A DNA stretch of 64,000 nucleotides from Phanerochaete sordida (Eukaryota; Basidiomycota; Agaricomycetes; Polyporales; Phanerochaetaceae), in contig BPQB01000110.1 in the NCBI GenBank assembly GCA_019973155.2, positions 31,982 to 95,981 on the forward strand. The letters are read 5' to 3'. The notes beneath the pieces are model-generated. The model was given only the letters and a program-made list of their open reading frames with translations, had not been told where the DNA came from and did no database searches. Positions 38,874 to 51,097 of this stretch are shown one piece after another. Each line of letters opens with the position of its first letter. Position 1 is the stretch's first letter. Position numbers and translations under genes: made by a program.

Positions 38874-41022
38874 TCACCTTTTATCCACCGGCGACCCCCG
38901 ATCCCCAAAGTGCACAACGCTCCGTGCCTCGCCCGGCGCACCCGACGCCAGGCTATCACGGAACGACGTCTGTCACCTCCATAAGCCTCCGCAGAGCTGA
39001 AACCCGCGGCCACGCACCTTGACGGACGGCCGCGACTCCTGCGAGCGCGCCTCGGTCTCGACCTTCGGGCTCAGTGCGTACGCGCTGCTGTTCGTGTAGC
39101 GCGAGCGGTTCCCGGGCAGCGCGAGTGCCTCTGGCTGGCTCATGCGCTGGCGGATGCCCGTGCGCGCGTTCAGCCTGCAGGGCGCGTGGTCAAGCCCTGC
39201 GTGTGGGTAGAGGTTGGACGGTACGTACATCGCGAGGTATGCGTTTACGTAGACTGGTGAGAAAGGCGCGTGAGTATGCGCAGGAAGAAGCAGATCGGGA
39301 CGCACGCTTGCTGATGACGAAGTACAAAGCGACGAAGGCAAAGTTGCGCTTCTCCGTCGCGAACTGTGGGTTCGCAGGCCGTCAGATCCGACGAAAGGCG
39401 GACTCTGGGACGGACGCACCAGTACGATATTCACCGTGAGTGCGATTCTGGGGTGGACGATCTCAGATGAATACAAAGAACCGCGGTAGGGGACTCACGC
39501 CGTCAAGAGCCCTGGGCGCACGTCGACGTCAGCATCCGCGCAGCCCGCGGCGCGATAGACGCACCCGTATTAATCACGTAGGCCATCAGGATCGTGACGA
39601 TAGAATCCGTCCTGTGCGCAACCACGCGCAGCGGCGGCCCCGTCAGACGGAGGGCTCACACGACCAGACGCGAGCCGCACCTGCTGAAACCCGTGCGCGA
39701 GTGGTAGAGGTAGTACGAGAGGAGCAGCGCGATGAGCGTGTCGCCGGTGAGCCCCATCGCGAACTGCGTGACGACCCACGCCTGCGGCGCCGTGCTGTCA
39801 GTCGCGCGTGAATTTCGGGGGGCGTGCCGGCATACCTGGATGCGCGCGAGCTCGAAGAACGTTTGGCCTTCCCTGGTCGTGACGCGGTGAGGGAACGAGC
39901 GACGCGGGGGCGCGGCTCTGTACGCACGATTTCACGGTCACGACTGGAGAGGATCAGCTGTAGTACATGAGCACTAGCCGAGAGGACTCACTGATGCCAA
40001 ATACTGCGCATATAGTCAGCTGCTGCTCGACGGGACGATGCAATTGTGCTCACTTAGGTCCAGCAGCGTAAACAGCCCCTTGAGTTCCCCATTCCGATTA
40101 GCTGCGCGGTCTAATATGAAGCATGTAACGAAGCTTACCACTACAAAGGCAGGGACCCACTTCCCTCCGCTCACTGCCCGGCGTGCCCGAAGATAAGCGG
40201 CTGGCCAGGGATGGACCATCGCAAACGAAGTACGTACATTTCCATACGCGGAGGGAGAACATCCTGGTGTGGCAGTTAGATGCAGACCGCAGGAAGGGCA
40301 CGGCTGCGGTCACTCACGATCTAACTATCACCTCCGTTGTAGCCTTCAGATTTCTCAGTGGGAGATCCCTTTGCGGGAAGGGAAGACACTCACTGTGGTC
40401 ATCAGGTGCGCCTTCAGCGTGATCGTCAGTTATCATTATGCTGGATACGGTGATACTGTGCGCACCGACATGCTCCTAAGAGGGTCCATCGTTCGTCAGA
40501 TCGCTGGACCGGGGCACAAAGCGTAGAGACGCACCACAGAATAGGCTGCATCAACGCGGAAGGGTTCCCGTAGTTCGTCACGAGATATATGTATATAATA
40601 TGGGACAAGAGGGCCATGTCAAAGGTGTCAATGAGCCTAAGGACACGGCGTCAGTCATGCGCGGCGCGCGAATAGGGAGCCGGGGGCTGTCGTACCACAG
40701 AGCTGCGACCTGGGAGCATCGCGCGGGTCAGCCAGAAGATTCAACAGCGGGGACATGCACACGCACCACAACTCGCGTCAGCCAGCCGTCGTTTTTCGCA
40801 CCCTGCTGGTAATAGGAGAAGGCTTGGAGCACGGTGATGCCGTACAACCTGGGGCCAGGCATCAGCACACGTCCACGGCAGAGCAGGGCGCGCGACGCAC
40901 ACGGAGGCCACGAGACCGCCGACGAGCACCGCGCCAAAGGTGCTGTTGACGTCGAGGGCGGGCATGCCGCTCGGCGGAGCGGTTCCTGGAGCTGTTCCTG
41001 GGATCGAAGGCGCCGCGGACAT
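38874..41022 (-). CDS. DUF6534-type multi-pass membrane protein, copy a
   Basis: Fungal integral membrane protein of unknown function, likely seven helices. Start ATG at 41022 (MSAAPSIPGT). About fourteen exons are needed. Recognisable pieces in order: ALDVNSTFGAVLVGGLVASV; LYGITVLQAFSYYQQGAKNDGWLT; VAALW; LIDTFDMALLSHIIYIYLVTN; SMS; AHLMTT; ATTEVIVR; MFSLRVWK; LSGGKWVPAFVV; GLFTLLDL; GQTFFELARIQ; AMGLTGDTLIALLLSYYLYH; TDSIVTILMAYVINT; LNARTGIRQRM; and the last exon ending in DRGSPVDKR. Several exons are only 10-18 bp. Their sizes recur in copy b, which strongly supports the model. The nucleotide positions of all junctions were not fixed. A TATA-like TTATAA lies about 110 bp upstream. Confidence 0.8.
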
Positions 41023-41129
41023 AGTGCGTGTGTCGCTCAGCGACGGGGCGGCGGGGTTAGTTGCGGAAGTCGAGGACGGCGCCCCGAGCAGTCAAAACGG
41101 TGTGCGTGCGCCGCAGGGGTCTCCACCCG

Positions 41130-41136
41130 CTTATAA
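41130..41136 (-). promoter_or_regulatory. TATA-like box of DUF6534 copy a
   Basis: Minus-strand TTATAAG about 108 bp before the ATG at 41022. The same motif sits at the same distance before copy b. Confidence 0.5.
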
Positions 41137-41139
41137 CCA

Positions 41140-41900
41140 CGCGTGCGGGCTCTTGGGCAGCGCAGCAAGTCGCCGTGGGGAACAGCCGTGGCGGGTATTT
41201 CGCAGATAGAAGTGTGCTTCGCGCACCTGACAGATAGCCTGATCTTCTTTGGGCTCCGCGCGAAGGCGGCGCAGATGGGCCTTTGGGCATGCCTGTCTGC
41301 GCGGACAGCCTCCGCATGATCTGCGGGAGATCGCCCCGAACGGCTGCCCTGCATCCACAGCGAGGCGGCCCTGGTCGAGGGTCGGGAGGGTGTCCTCCAT
41401 GCTGGAGCGGATTGGGAGGACTTGTGCCAGTGAGCGGCGGTAAGCGGCCCTGGCCGTCGCGTGCAGCAACAGCGAGCAGCTTGGCCCTGTCAGGCGGGCC
41501 TGTGAGCGAATTGAATGCATCATGCGAGAAGCCTCGCACCGTGTGCAGACCCAGGAGACTTTGCTGATGAGTGCCAATTCAGCGGCTCCGCATCTTCCCG
41601 CGGACGTACGTCGTGTGCTGATAAGATCGCTGCGCTGTGATGTGCACCGTTGTGGCTGTCGCGCGGCACGACGGGGCTGCGCAGGAGATTGGGGCGGCGG
41701 GTTACCCTGCGCAGCCTTTAGCGGGGCCTGCCGAACGCCACGACGACGCGGGCGGCGAGCTCAGCGTCTTGAGGGATGCTGCCGACGGTCAAGATCGCTG
41801 CGGCTAAGAGTAGCGAGGGAGGGCTCAGTGTGATATACGTCATGTGTTGCTCGTAGATGTCTTCTGAGCACATCTGACGGGAGAAAGAACGGTGCCTGGG
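41140..41900 (-). repeat. inner segment of the left arm, mirrored at about 50290-50985
   Basis: Upstream region of DUF6534 copy a. On the minus strand it shares with 50290-50985 (plus) the landmarks GCGATCTTATCAG, GCGGGAAGATGCG, CACACGGTGCGA or its variant, CCTGACAGGG and CCCGCAGATC in the same order. Coding status unclear: open frames exist on both strands but no domain is recognised. It may be a decayed gene. Confidence 0.6.
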
Positions 41901-43780
41901 CGCGAGAGCCATGGAAGTTGTTACCTAAGACCTTCTCACAGGTACGGGAACCATGGAGGTGATTAGCCCAGTATACGTCCGAAGAGAACTGAAGTAAAGC
42001 AGACCCTCTGGTAAAAAGATACTGCTCGGCTATTTAGTGTCCCCTGGCAATGTCTGGAGGAGGCCCGTGAGAAAGTATACTGTAAAATACGAGCCGAGAA
42101 CACGGTTATACCTGTCACGAATTCCTGTCTTTTGTCTGGGTTTATTCTATAACGATACCAAGGTCACATTTAACACTTCTTGGGACCAGCACTAGTAGAA
42201 TGCTTACCTTGTGACGGCAGAGACGTGACTGAATAAAATCATGTTTTCTTCGATCCTCTCTGTTCTTTTCCGAGATGTACCACGTATAAGTTACTGTGAT
42301 GAATCATGTGTCGATGACATATGACGTCACGACGCGCTCTAGCCTGTCACAGTCGCTGACCTCAACGGTTCGCGCGAACGGCGTCGAAGGAGGTTAAAAG
42401 ATGACAGGAAATCCGGAGCGCGGCTCCTCCGAAGCGCCCTCACTCGCTTCCCCGAAGTTTGATCCGCGTCGGCGTGCCGCCGCGCCTCCGCCCAAACTTC
42501 GCTACCTGTGACACCGGTCACCCACCTCACACGCTGCCCATGCAGTAGTCTACTCTCCTCATGTAGACCGACCTGTCGCTGTCAAGCTCAGCCCGATGGC
42601 GTCACTGACCTCGATCTGCTGCCCGAGCGACTCCTCTCGACTTCTCCGCATTGGGAAAGAAGCTTCGTGTCGACGTATATAACAACGAGGCCTTTGCGAA
42701 ATGTACGATTGCTCTTTCTCCTCCTCCTCCATCCCGCCCTCTTAGCCGAGACTCAGTCCCTCCGGGTCCCCGGGCCAAGCCTGTCTTGCTTTGCTGCCCT
42801 CGGCTGGATCTCGTGCTGACGCTGCCACACTACCACTTCGACCGCCTCTCTGCCGCAAGCGTCCAGCACCAAGCTCGCACCTGAGGAAGGCCTGGAATAA
42901 AGTGCATGGATTGGGTTGAGCGAAGCGGAAGCGACATGGGCGAGACAGACGGGGTCTAGGTGCGCCTTCCGCGAGTGCCCTTGTCTTGTGACTCCGCAAA
43001 GCTCTACAAAGCACGAAGTACTCAAGGCTTTATGTCGTATCGCTTGCTATGCGACACGCGAAGATTGCAATACTTCACATACTCTCGGCCTCAACCACGC
43101 AACCTTCCCCATTCGTCACTCCATGCGCGCGGACTTTCAAAGGAGGTTACGCGCCTCACGCGAAATTACGATTATTCACCTTCCCACGCTTCCCCGCACG
43201 GATACCCCGGAGCCGGTGGGGTTGTCGCTAGCGTCGACGACGGGCGGAACGTCAACCCCGCACGGAGTCCCTTTCCCCACCGCTGTTCACTTTGCTTTCG
43301 GCCCACCACCATTCGTCGGGCGACGCGCTCTGCCAACCATCGGACACCGCGCCCGCTGGCACTCTCGAGCACTTTGCGACCAGCAGCCCGGCCGACAGCT
43401 GAGACGACATGCCCTGCCGACACCGTTTCGACTTGCCTCCGCCGCCCCTGTCCGTGACGTCCCCACGCTGGACTGCCTTCAAATTCACAGGCCAGCAGCT
43501 GATCGAATCCTCCGAATCCGCAACTGTATTCGGATTGGGCGATCTCAGTTTGCCCGGTCAGCAGACCCACTCTCCGAGCGTTCCCAGGACCAGCTGCCGC
43601 CAGTGCTTGTCTTTCCTGCCCTCTTCCTTCCCACCTTTCGGTTCAAACCGGACGTCGAGGGGTCCCCACTTCGTGAGACGATAAAGCTGGCCGCGTTCTG
43701 TCTCACCGTCTTGTTGTCTGCGACGTCGACGAAGTCGACTCTACCACTCTTGCTTTGTTCCCGCCCGATCGCCTGCAGCC
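41901..43780. other. intergenic, promoter side of the carrier gene
   Basis: 1.9 kb without a recognised gene. The last 700 bp are rich in pyrimidine tracts, typical of a core promoter. The open frame at 42916-43788 has no domain. Confidence 0.5.
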
Positions 43781-45046
43781 ATGGCTAGCACGTCGCCCGA
43801 AGTAACGCAGGCTCCCCAGGAGCTCGCGCAGCGCGTGTCGAAGAAGAAGCCGTATCCGTTCTGGCTAGGAGGTGGGCGATTGAGTGGTCTTCGTCCCGTT
43901 ACAGCAGTGGCTGACCTCCCTGTGCAGGCATGGCGGCTACGATAGCTGCATCTATAACTCAGTGGGTCTCGGAGCGCCTGGTGCTCGAGGTTGATTCTTG
44001 CCCACGCTCGCCGACGCTGACGATGCGCCATCGCACGCAGCCCGCTCGACCTCACGAAGGTGCGCTTGCAGGCCACGGGCGACAAGGGGATGATTTCGTC
44101 GATGAAGAAGACCGTTGCCACTGCCGGTGAGTCTAAACTGGATCTGTCGTGTGAGTGACGGCCCTGACGATTGTTAGGCTACCGCGGACTGTTTGACGGT
44201 ATCTCCGGAACGTGGCTGCGCCAAATGACCTACTCTGTTTGCCGCTTCTGGGCCTACGACCAGTCGAAGAAGATGCTTGGTGCTGGGCCCGACTCGCCCC
44301 CCTGGAAACTGGCCGCCGCGGGTGTCATGGGTGCGTCACAACGCTCGTTCGCACGCATACAAACATCTGACCGTGGACTGCAGCCGGGTCCATCGCTGGT
44401 GTGGTCGGTAACCCCGGAGGCAAGTCCCGCTTCACGTGCATCCCCGCGTCTGATGCTGACCTGCGCACACAGAGATCGTCATGGTTCGCATGCAGGGCGA
44501 CATGGCGAAGCCGCCAGAAAAGCGGCTCAACTACAAGCACTGCATCGACGCGCTCGCGCGCATGCTCCGTGAAGAGGGCCCCTCGAGCATGCTGCGCGGC
44601 GTTGGCCCGAACGTCATCCGTGCGGTGCTCATGAACTCGAGCCAGCTCGCGTCGTACGACTTCTTCAAGTCCGAGCTCCTCAAGACGCCGTACTTCGACG
44701 ACAACATCATCTGCCACACCACCGCGAGCTTCGCCGCGGGCACCGTCGCGACGACGGTGTGCTCGCCGGCGGATGTGCTCAAGGTACGCCCACGCTTCGT
44801 GGTCCTCATGCCACCACTCACACGCCCTCTCAGAGCCGCATCATGAGCGCGTCCGGCTCCGAGAGCAAGAGCACGATGGAGCTCATCCGCAAGTCGATGC
44901 GCAACGAGGGCGCGATGTTCATGTTCAAGGGCTGGGTGCCCGCGTGGATGCGGCTGCAGCCGACGACGATGCTCATCTTCATCACCTTCGAGCAGCTCAA
45001 GAACCTCGTCGACTGGACGCGCAAGGCGCGCGGCGCCGAAGACTAG
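43781..45046 (+). CDS. DIC1: mitochondrial dicarboxylate-type carrier
   Basis: Inner-membrane SLC25 transporter, probably exchanging dicarboxylates for phosphate. Exons 43781-43871, 43928-43961, 44041-44126, 44178-44330, 44384-44419, 44473-44783 and 44834-45046 give 307 aa, the family size. The three carrier repeats are visible by their PX[DE]XX[KR] signatures: HPLDLTKVRLQATGDKG, NPGEIVMVRMQGD and CSPADVLKSRIM. The N-terminus YPFWLGGMAATIAASITHP and the first signature are most like dicarboxylate carriers; oxaloacetate or 2-oxoglutarate carriers are the alternatives. The intron 44420-44472 has a GC donor (GGAG|GCAAGT). A GT donor at 44408 would remove part of the second signature, so GC-AG is preferred. 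Lies in the unduplicated centre of the inverted duplication. Confidence 0.87.
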
Positions 45047-47141
45047 GTGCACGCTGTCGGGGGCGGCGCCCGCGCCCGCGGCTGGCGTCGCTCAGGGACT
45101 TAGTTTGGATCTGGAATGTATCGCGGCGGGCGCGCCCCGCTGTTGTTGGATATCATTTGTTGTAGGAGTAATGTACATTGCTATGGAGTCGCAATCTGCT
45201 CTTTGCTTTCTGACTGCATATACGGGCAGTCTCGCGGATGATCTGCGGTAGGTTGCGCGACGCGGGGCATTGTCGATTGGCACTGCGCGTTCTCCCGTAC
45301 CGGAGGGCTGCGGTCGGCACCCAGGACTGTGGATGCAGGCGTGCTGCTGCGTTCATTTCGGTGCGTTGGTCCTCGGAGATGCGTTCATTCCCGTGCTGAA
45401 CGTTGAACGCTTGTCAGGGTAGGTCGGAGCTTCTGCTGCGTCCGAAGCGCGGAACCACCCCGTCCGAATACCATCGCTGCCTACACTGGCTTCAAGCCTC
45501 GTAAGTTCGTAACGTGCGGCAGGAGCGGTACCGTCGTCCCTCTCCACCCCGGCGCTGCGTCCGCGGTGCCCACCGCGCGCGGAGCCTTTTCCCCGCACGG
45601 ACCCAGGATCTGCGTGCTGCGAGCCCGGGCCGCGCAGGGCAGCGGCCCTGATAGTCTACGGCCTTCGCGTGCGAAGCCTGCACAGTTTTCGTGCACACCC
45701 TCGTCATCGTCTCTGGGGTTCCCTTGACGCGCTGTGACTCAGCGCGAGTGATATCCCCTTGGGCCCTGGTCCCCGAGCTCGCGCTTCTTTCCTGCCAGGC
45801 ACTCGCGAATAGGAATGGGAGGCGAGGCGAGGCCGCGGGCCGCTGCCAAGGTGCTTGCGCTGTGATGCGTCCGGAGCTCATCGTCGGGCTGCGCGCTGCG
45901 CGACGGAGCAGCAGGTGGTCCCGAGGCGGGTCGCGTGCCTGCGAGCGGTAGGAGGTCCGAGGGGTCCCGCTGGGCGCCGTCGGGAGGTCCGTCGGGGCTT
46001 TAAAATTAATACGAGAGCGCGACAAGCGATGCCGCAGCGGCTGCTTTTGTCTTTCATTGGTGTCCTCTATACGCGCGGAAATGGAGAAAATCTACTCGTG
46101 GTGTATGCCCAAGACAGGTGCAAGTCCGAGGAGGCCAAGGTATAGGTTCGTAGCGCTGTTTCGAATTATTTTTGTTAGCTCCGTCGGAGTTGTTACCCTA
46201 AAACCTCGACAGTTCCAGCCCGAAACTTGGTGCTAGCGAAACCCCGAAGTGATCGGGGTCCTGGCTCTCTGAATAAACAAGTAATGCGCTGCATAGTCCG
46301 AATGGACTGAGCGTCATGGTACTGTATGTGTACGCCCTATCTGGTTCGGTGAAATCGCAATAGACCGGTACAGATACTTCGGAGCACACGAGGCACAAAA
46401 GCAGGACCCGGAGCACCTCTGACCGCGACGAGCAGTCAACACGGCAAATGTGCATTTACCTGGTTCGCACCCTGCTGCATGTGCGCGTTTTCACGCCTAT
46501 CGCGGCTAGCGATGCACTCCACTTTATCAGACAGGATCGGATCGCGGACTCCGATCTGCATAATGTGTGCGTCCTCAGCTCTATACTCTTCAAACTCGTG
46601 TTCTGCTGTGGGTAGCCTGTACGATTTGTTATATGGTGAAGAACGTGCTCTCTTATTTGTCGATAATTTTTTGACGTTGGCGAATGCATTATGCTCATGT
46701 AAGCTGCTTTCTCGCGACTGCATCTAGCAAGTGAGTCTACGACCTGTTGGATACTATGTACTATGCAGGAGTCATTCAGATGTTCAAGGCTGAACGCTTA
46801 TATTTCACCACCAGCTACTAGCTCAATGATAGGCCGCGGTCATCTTTACACAACAGTCCCTGGGGCGATAGACTAAGTAACGCCAGCGAATCTCGCCCAA
46901 GTCTGGAAATCAGCGTTTGGCTAGTGGACCTTGAAGAAAGGGCGCTTATTAGTCTCCCGTTTAAGGAGAAGGACCCCAGTCACTCCAGGTATTATCGCAC
47001 AAACTGGATTTCGCGCTAAAATCATCCGGAAATCCGAAAGATATTCTCGAGTATGACTTGATCTCGTCCACTCAGCTCCAGCGAAATACCACACCTCTAC
47101 TTCCATTGCGACGGTGCGAATCGTTGTATGCATCTCGAAAT
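45047..47141. other. 2.1-kb intergenic region
   Basis: No gene recognised. The segment at about 45180-45710 (minus strand) resembles the inner arm segment (see findings). The frame at 45492-46025 on the minus strand has no domain. Confidence 0.45.
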
Positions 47142-50061
47142 ATGTCTTCTGCAACCCCGAACGGCGACCAGGAGCAGCAGGGAGGCCAATCTCACTCCCT
47201 GCACTCTGCTGAGAAATCTCAGTCCATCCTGAAGGAGAGACGATTCAAACTGAGCAGGCACGTTCTCTCGTAGCTTGCAAAAGTCCCTTCTAACCCCGCA
47301 CGCAGGGCTTGTGACCGTTGCAGGTGAGCCGTGAGGCCTACGGAGGCCGTGCGTGCCGCTAAGCTCCCGCAGACGAAGGCGAATCAAGTGCGACGAGGGA
47401 CACCCGTGTCAGTCATGCCTGTCCTCGAATTCGTCGTGTACATTCGAGGAGCCGGGAAAGAGGACGCATCCGCACAAGTCCAAGTGCGTGTGCTACCTGT
47501 GGATTGCATACATGCAAGCTGACGTTGTGCCAGGAGGGCTTCGACCCTTGAGGACCGCATGCACCACCTGGAAACCCTCATTCAAGCCATTCCCCCAGCA
47601 GTCTTTGCCGCAGGCGGCGCGCTCAGCAGCAACAATGGCATGCTGCCACCTCCCGTCGATCCCACCACGAACCCACATGCATCGTTCGCCTCTTCTACAC
47701 ACACCTACCCCCTCGGCGTCCCACCGCCGTCGCTCAATTCGTACCCTCTCATCAACCCCTCGACGTTCTTTGGGCCAAGCAAAGCGCAACCCGACTCGCG
47801 ACACTCGACTCCACCACAAATGAATGGCCCTCCCGTGGTCGACCGAATGACCGAGGACACCGCGCGGATGTCCCTGTCCCCATCATACCTCTACTTCGAC
47901 GACGAGGGCTACACCCGCTGGCAGGGCGAGGCCTCAGGACTGCCGCTGCTTGATCTCCTGGTCGAGCAGCACAGAGTCGTCACGAAGCAGGAGCCCGACC
48001 AGCCAAACCTCCAAAATCATCCATGGCCGACGCCAAGTGCCCAGGCAGTGAACGAGTGGTTTCCCGACAGACAGCCGCGGCGGCAAGAAACAAACCCTGA
48101 GATTATCTGGAAGCTCATCACGTCCTTCATACCGCCAGATCTCATGGACAGGTGCGTACCGGGCCGTTTGCTCCCACGGCCTGCGCGCTGAGTGAATTGC
48201 AGCCTAGTACAGTGCTATCTGTCGACGTCGTACTATCTCCTGCCGTTCCTGCATGTTCCGACCTTCCTCGCGGACTATGGGAACCCTGCGAAGTGGGGCG
48301 AACCGGGATTTGCGGCGCTGATCGTGGCCATTTGCTGTCTCTCGTCGCGGCACATCGACGACCCGCGGGTGCGCTCCGACCCCAACGACGGCAACTCCGC
48401 GGGCACGCAGTGGTTCGAGCTGTTTGGCCGGCTGCGCACGCTGCCGTCCGCCGATCGCCCGACGGTGTACACCGTGCAGTCGGTCTTGATTGCCGGGGTG
48501 TACGCAGTGGGCCTGGGTAAACTCTCAAAAGCGTTTGCGCTGCTGGCGGAATCCGTCACGCTCTCGCTGGACACGGGCCTCCACCGCTCCGCCGACGCAT
48601 ATGACGTCTTCGACCCGATCGAGGACGAGGTGCGGAAACGGACGTTCTGGTGCGTGTACCTCTGGGACAAGCAGGCCGCGGCGCACTTTGGACGGCCGCC
48701 GATGATCCGCCTGCGCGACTGCGACGTCGGCGAGCCCGCGATGGTCGACGACGAGCTCATCACGCACGACGGGATCGGCATCCAGCCCGCGGAGCACCAA
48801 AGCCGCATGGCCGCGTTCGTGTCGCTGCTGCGCGTCTTCGTCGTGCTCGAGAGCATCCTCGACGGGCCGCCGTCGCGCCACTTTGGCGACAACTCGCCGT
48901 TCCTGACCCGCGCGACGGGCATCCTGAGCGGCTTCCGCCGCCCAGCCGACCTGCGCGAGGAGGAGGCGCTCCTCGACGAGATCGTTGCGGGCGTGCCTGC
49001 GTTCTGGGCGCACTCCGTCGAGACCATGGCGAGCGGCGACGTCCTCCGCGTCACGCAGGCGGAGCGCATACACTGCGCGGAGCAGTTCGTGCGCATGCTC
49101 CTCCACCGGCACCGTTTCTCGGAGATGGTGGCGGAGCGCGCCTACCGCGGACAGGGCACCGAGGAGCAGAGCGAGGCAGAATGTGAGGCGATGCGCGCCG
49201 CGCAGGCGTGCGCCCTTCAGATCATCTCGTCGCACCTGCAGATCGCGGCCAAGGGGCTCATGACATACTGTACGTCTACCCACTCAAGATTTTTGACTTC
49301 GTGCTGACACACCTCCAGATGGCGTGCATGTCATTCATCAACTGACTGCGGCGGGTCGGACGATCGTGGCGACGCTGATCAACTGCCACGCAGAGTCGCT
49401 TCGGCCGCTCATCCAGCCGTCATTGGAGGCCCTGCGATCGTGTGTTGGCCTGCTGAAGCGCTTCAGCGGACGCTATGTTTGTGGCCTCCGCTCTGGTGAT
49501 CTGATGGAGGAGTTCTGTCGACGTGAGCTTCAATCCCGCACGTCTCAGCTTCCCGCTGATGTCCCCGCAGTGACGCAGATTCCGCTGGACTCGCCACGGC
49601 CCGACGGGACGATGGCAGGAAGGCCGCGGCCTCCGTGGATTCGGCCGATTCGCAAGAAGACGCTGCGCTCGGGAGGCTCGAACGAATCGACATCGCAGCA
49701 CAGCAGCCCGGAGGGCTTCTCGCCGTCGGACGCATTCCTGGACCTCTCCTCCGCATCCGCGAAGATGGGCTCGCCGCCACCTGCGCCGTTCGCGAACGGC
49801 AAGGGTGGTTATACCGGCACACCCGTGCAGGCGTTCCTCGACGCGAACGCGATGGACATTGGCGGCGACGCCGGGATGACAATGAACCCCTCGGACCTCC
49901 TCGCGATGTTCAGCGTCCCCGACGGCAGCGGCCTCGACGTCGCGCAGCTGCTCATGTCGCCCGGCGGCGACACCCAGAGCCTGGCCGATCCGACGTCGCC
50001 GACGTCGTTCTTCAGCCTCGGGCCTGGCCCCTCGGGCGGCGTGCTCTCGCCTGCGCCGTAG
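47142..50061 (+). CDS. Zn2Cys6 fungal transcription factor with fungal_trans domain
   Basis: Exons 47142-47257, 47306-47323 (18 bp), 47373-47483, 47534-48151, 48203-49269, 49319-49522 and 49571-50061 sum to 2625 nt, 874 aa. The DNA-binding cluster at residues about 40-67 has canonical spacing CX2CX6CX5CX2CX6C (CDRCR..., [12 protein letters not shown]). A short linker with [12 protein letters not shown], a likely coiled-coil dimerisation element, follows. The middle-homology domain spans about residues 255-560 with [48 protein letters not shown] and [13 protein letters not shown]. The C-terminal part is Pro/Ser/Gly-rich and may activate transcription. The first intron must use a GC donor (AGCAG|GCACGT) to recover the cysteine cluster; the 18-bp second exon encodes CDRC. 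Target genes unknown. Confidence 0.87.
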
Positions 50062-50289
50062 CACAAACCATGGGACATCTTGTATCTTTATTGCTTTGCT
50101 CTGCGGATGGAGGTGGTTTTGTATCATTTGGCTGCGCCTGTACTCTATAATTCTCCGCGAAATACACGATCTTGCGTCGTGACCACGCGCGGGCTCCCAT
50201 GCAAGCAGCCACGTTCGTTGTCGTAAGTCTTCTTCTGTTGGAAGTCTGCGTCCCTATCGTCTGATGTTTATTCGTGTGTAGACGACATT
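50062..50289. other. intergenic between the transcription factor and the right arm
   Basis: No feature recognised; the boundary of the right arm lies near its end. Confidence 0.4.
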
Positions 50290-50985
50290 GGGTTGTTGAC
50301 ATGCCGCCATGGATCAGAGGACGAGATGACCCCGCGATCAATGTGCGCTCAGCGGTCTACGCTGCTGTGCCCGCCACTGGCAGCGTCGTGGCGTCCGGCA
50401 GGTACCGTCAAAGCTGCATTACTCCTGTTCAGGCGAAATTACAGAGCTGCCTCGATCGCCTACGCAGCCTCATTTGCCGCACGACACCCAGGACCGCGAA
50501 CATCTCCGCGTCGCGATCTTATCAGGGCGCGACTGTTCGAGGGACGGCTGCGGGAAGATGCGACCCCATTCAACAGCTCTCTCATCAGGGCTTCTTCATT
50601 TTGTACACGGTGCGACGATTCTTTCGTGATGCCCTGGATGCTCTCACAAACCCATTTGACAGGGTCGCGTCGCTCCCGGCACAGGCGCCGGGGATGTGAG
50701 CAAGCACACCTGAACTTTGTCCTTTAGCTGCGTTGGCGAAGACACTGTCCCGAATATTGACCCACCCCCGCGCGGGGCAACCATCGGAACGGTTTCCCGC
50801 AGATCGCACTCAAGCTGCCCGAGTAGGTAGCCGTCGCTCGCTTCGCGCGCGCCACGCTCAATGGGCGAGAGAACATCAGGCCGCTTGCCGTCTCCGAGCT
50901 GCCCTTCCGCTCCCAGATTGCGACGAGCCTGCTGCAGAGGTTCGCACCGGCGACTTGTTCGTCTGGCCAGCCTGCGCGAGGTGTG
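50290..50985 (+). repeat. inner segment of the right arm, mirrored at about 41140-41900
   Basis: Inverted diverged copy of the segment upstream of DUF6534 copy a; landmarks are given there. Coding status unclear. Confidence 0.6.
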
Positions 50986-50993
50986 CTTATAAG
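50986..50993 (+). promoter_or_regulatory. TATA-like box of DUF6534 copy b
   Basis: CTTATAAG about 105 bp before the ATG at 51098, matching copy a in motif and distance. Confidence 0.5.
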
Positions 50994-51097
50994 CCGGGCG
51001 CAGGCACGGCGGGGCATGCACGACATTGACTGCCATCCGCCACGATTACTGACCTACACCGCCTCGCCGCCACTTCCTTGCTGAACGGCCGAACGCG

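Noticed and set aside
42916..43788. 290-codon frame upstream of the carrier
   Set aside because: No domain; ends over the carrier start and lies in its pyrimidine-rich promoter.
45492..46025. 177-codon minus-strand frame
   Set aside because: Low-complexity Arg/Ser/Ala composition, no splice-supported extension, no recognisable family.
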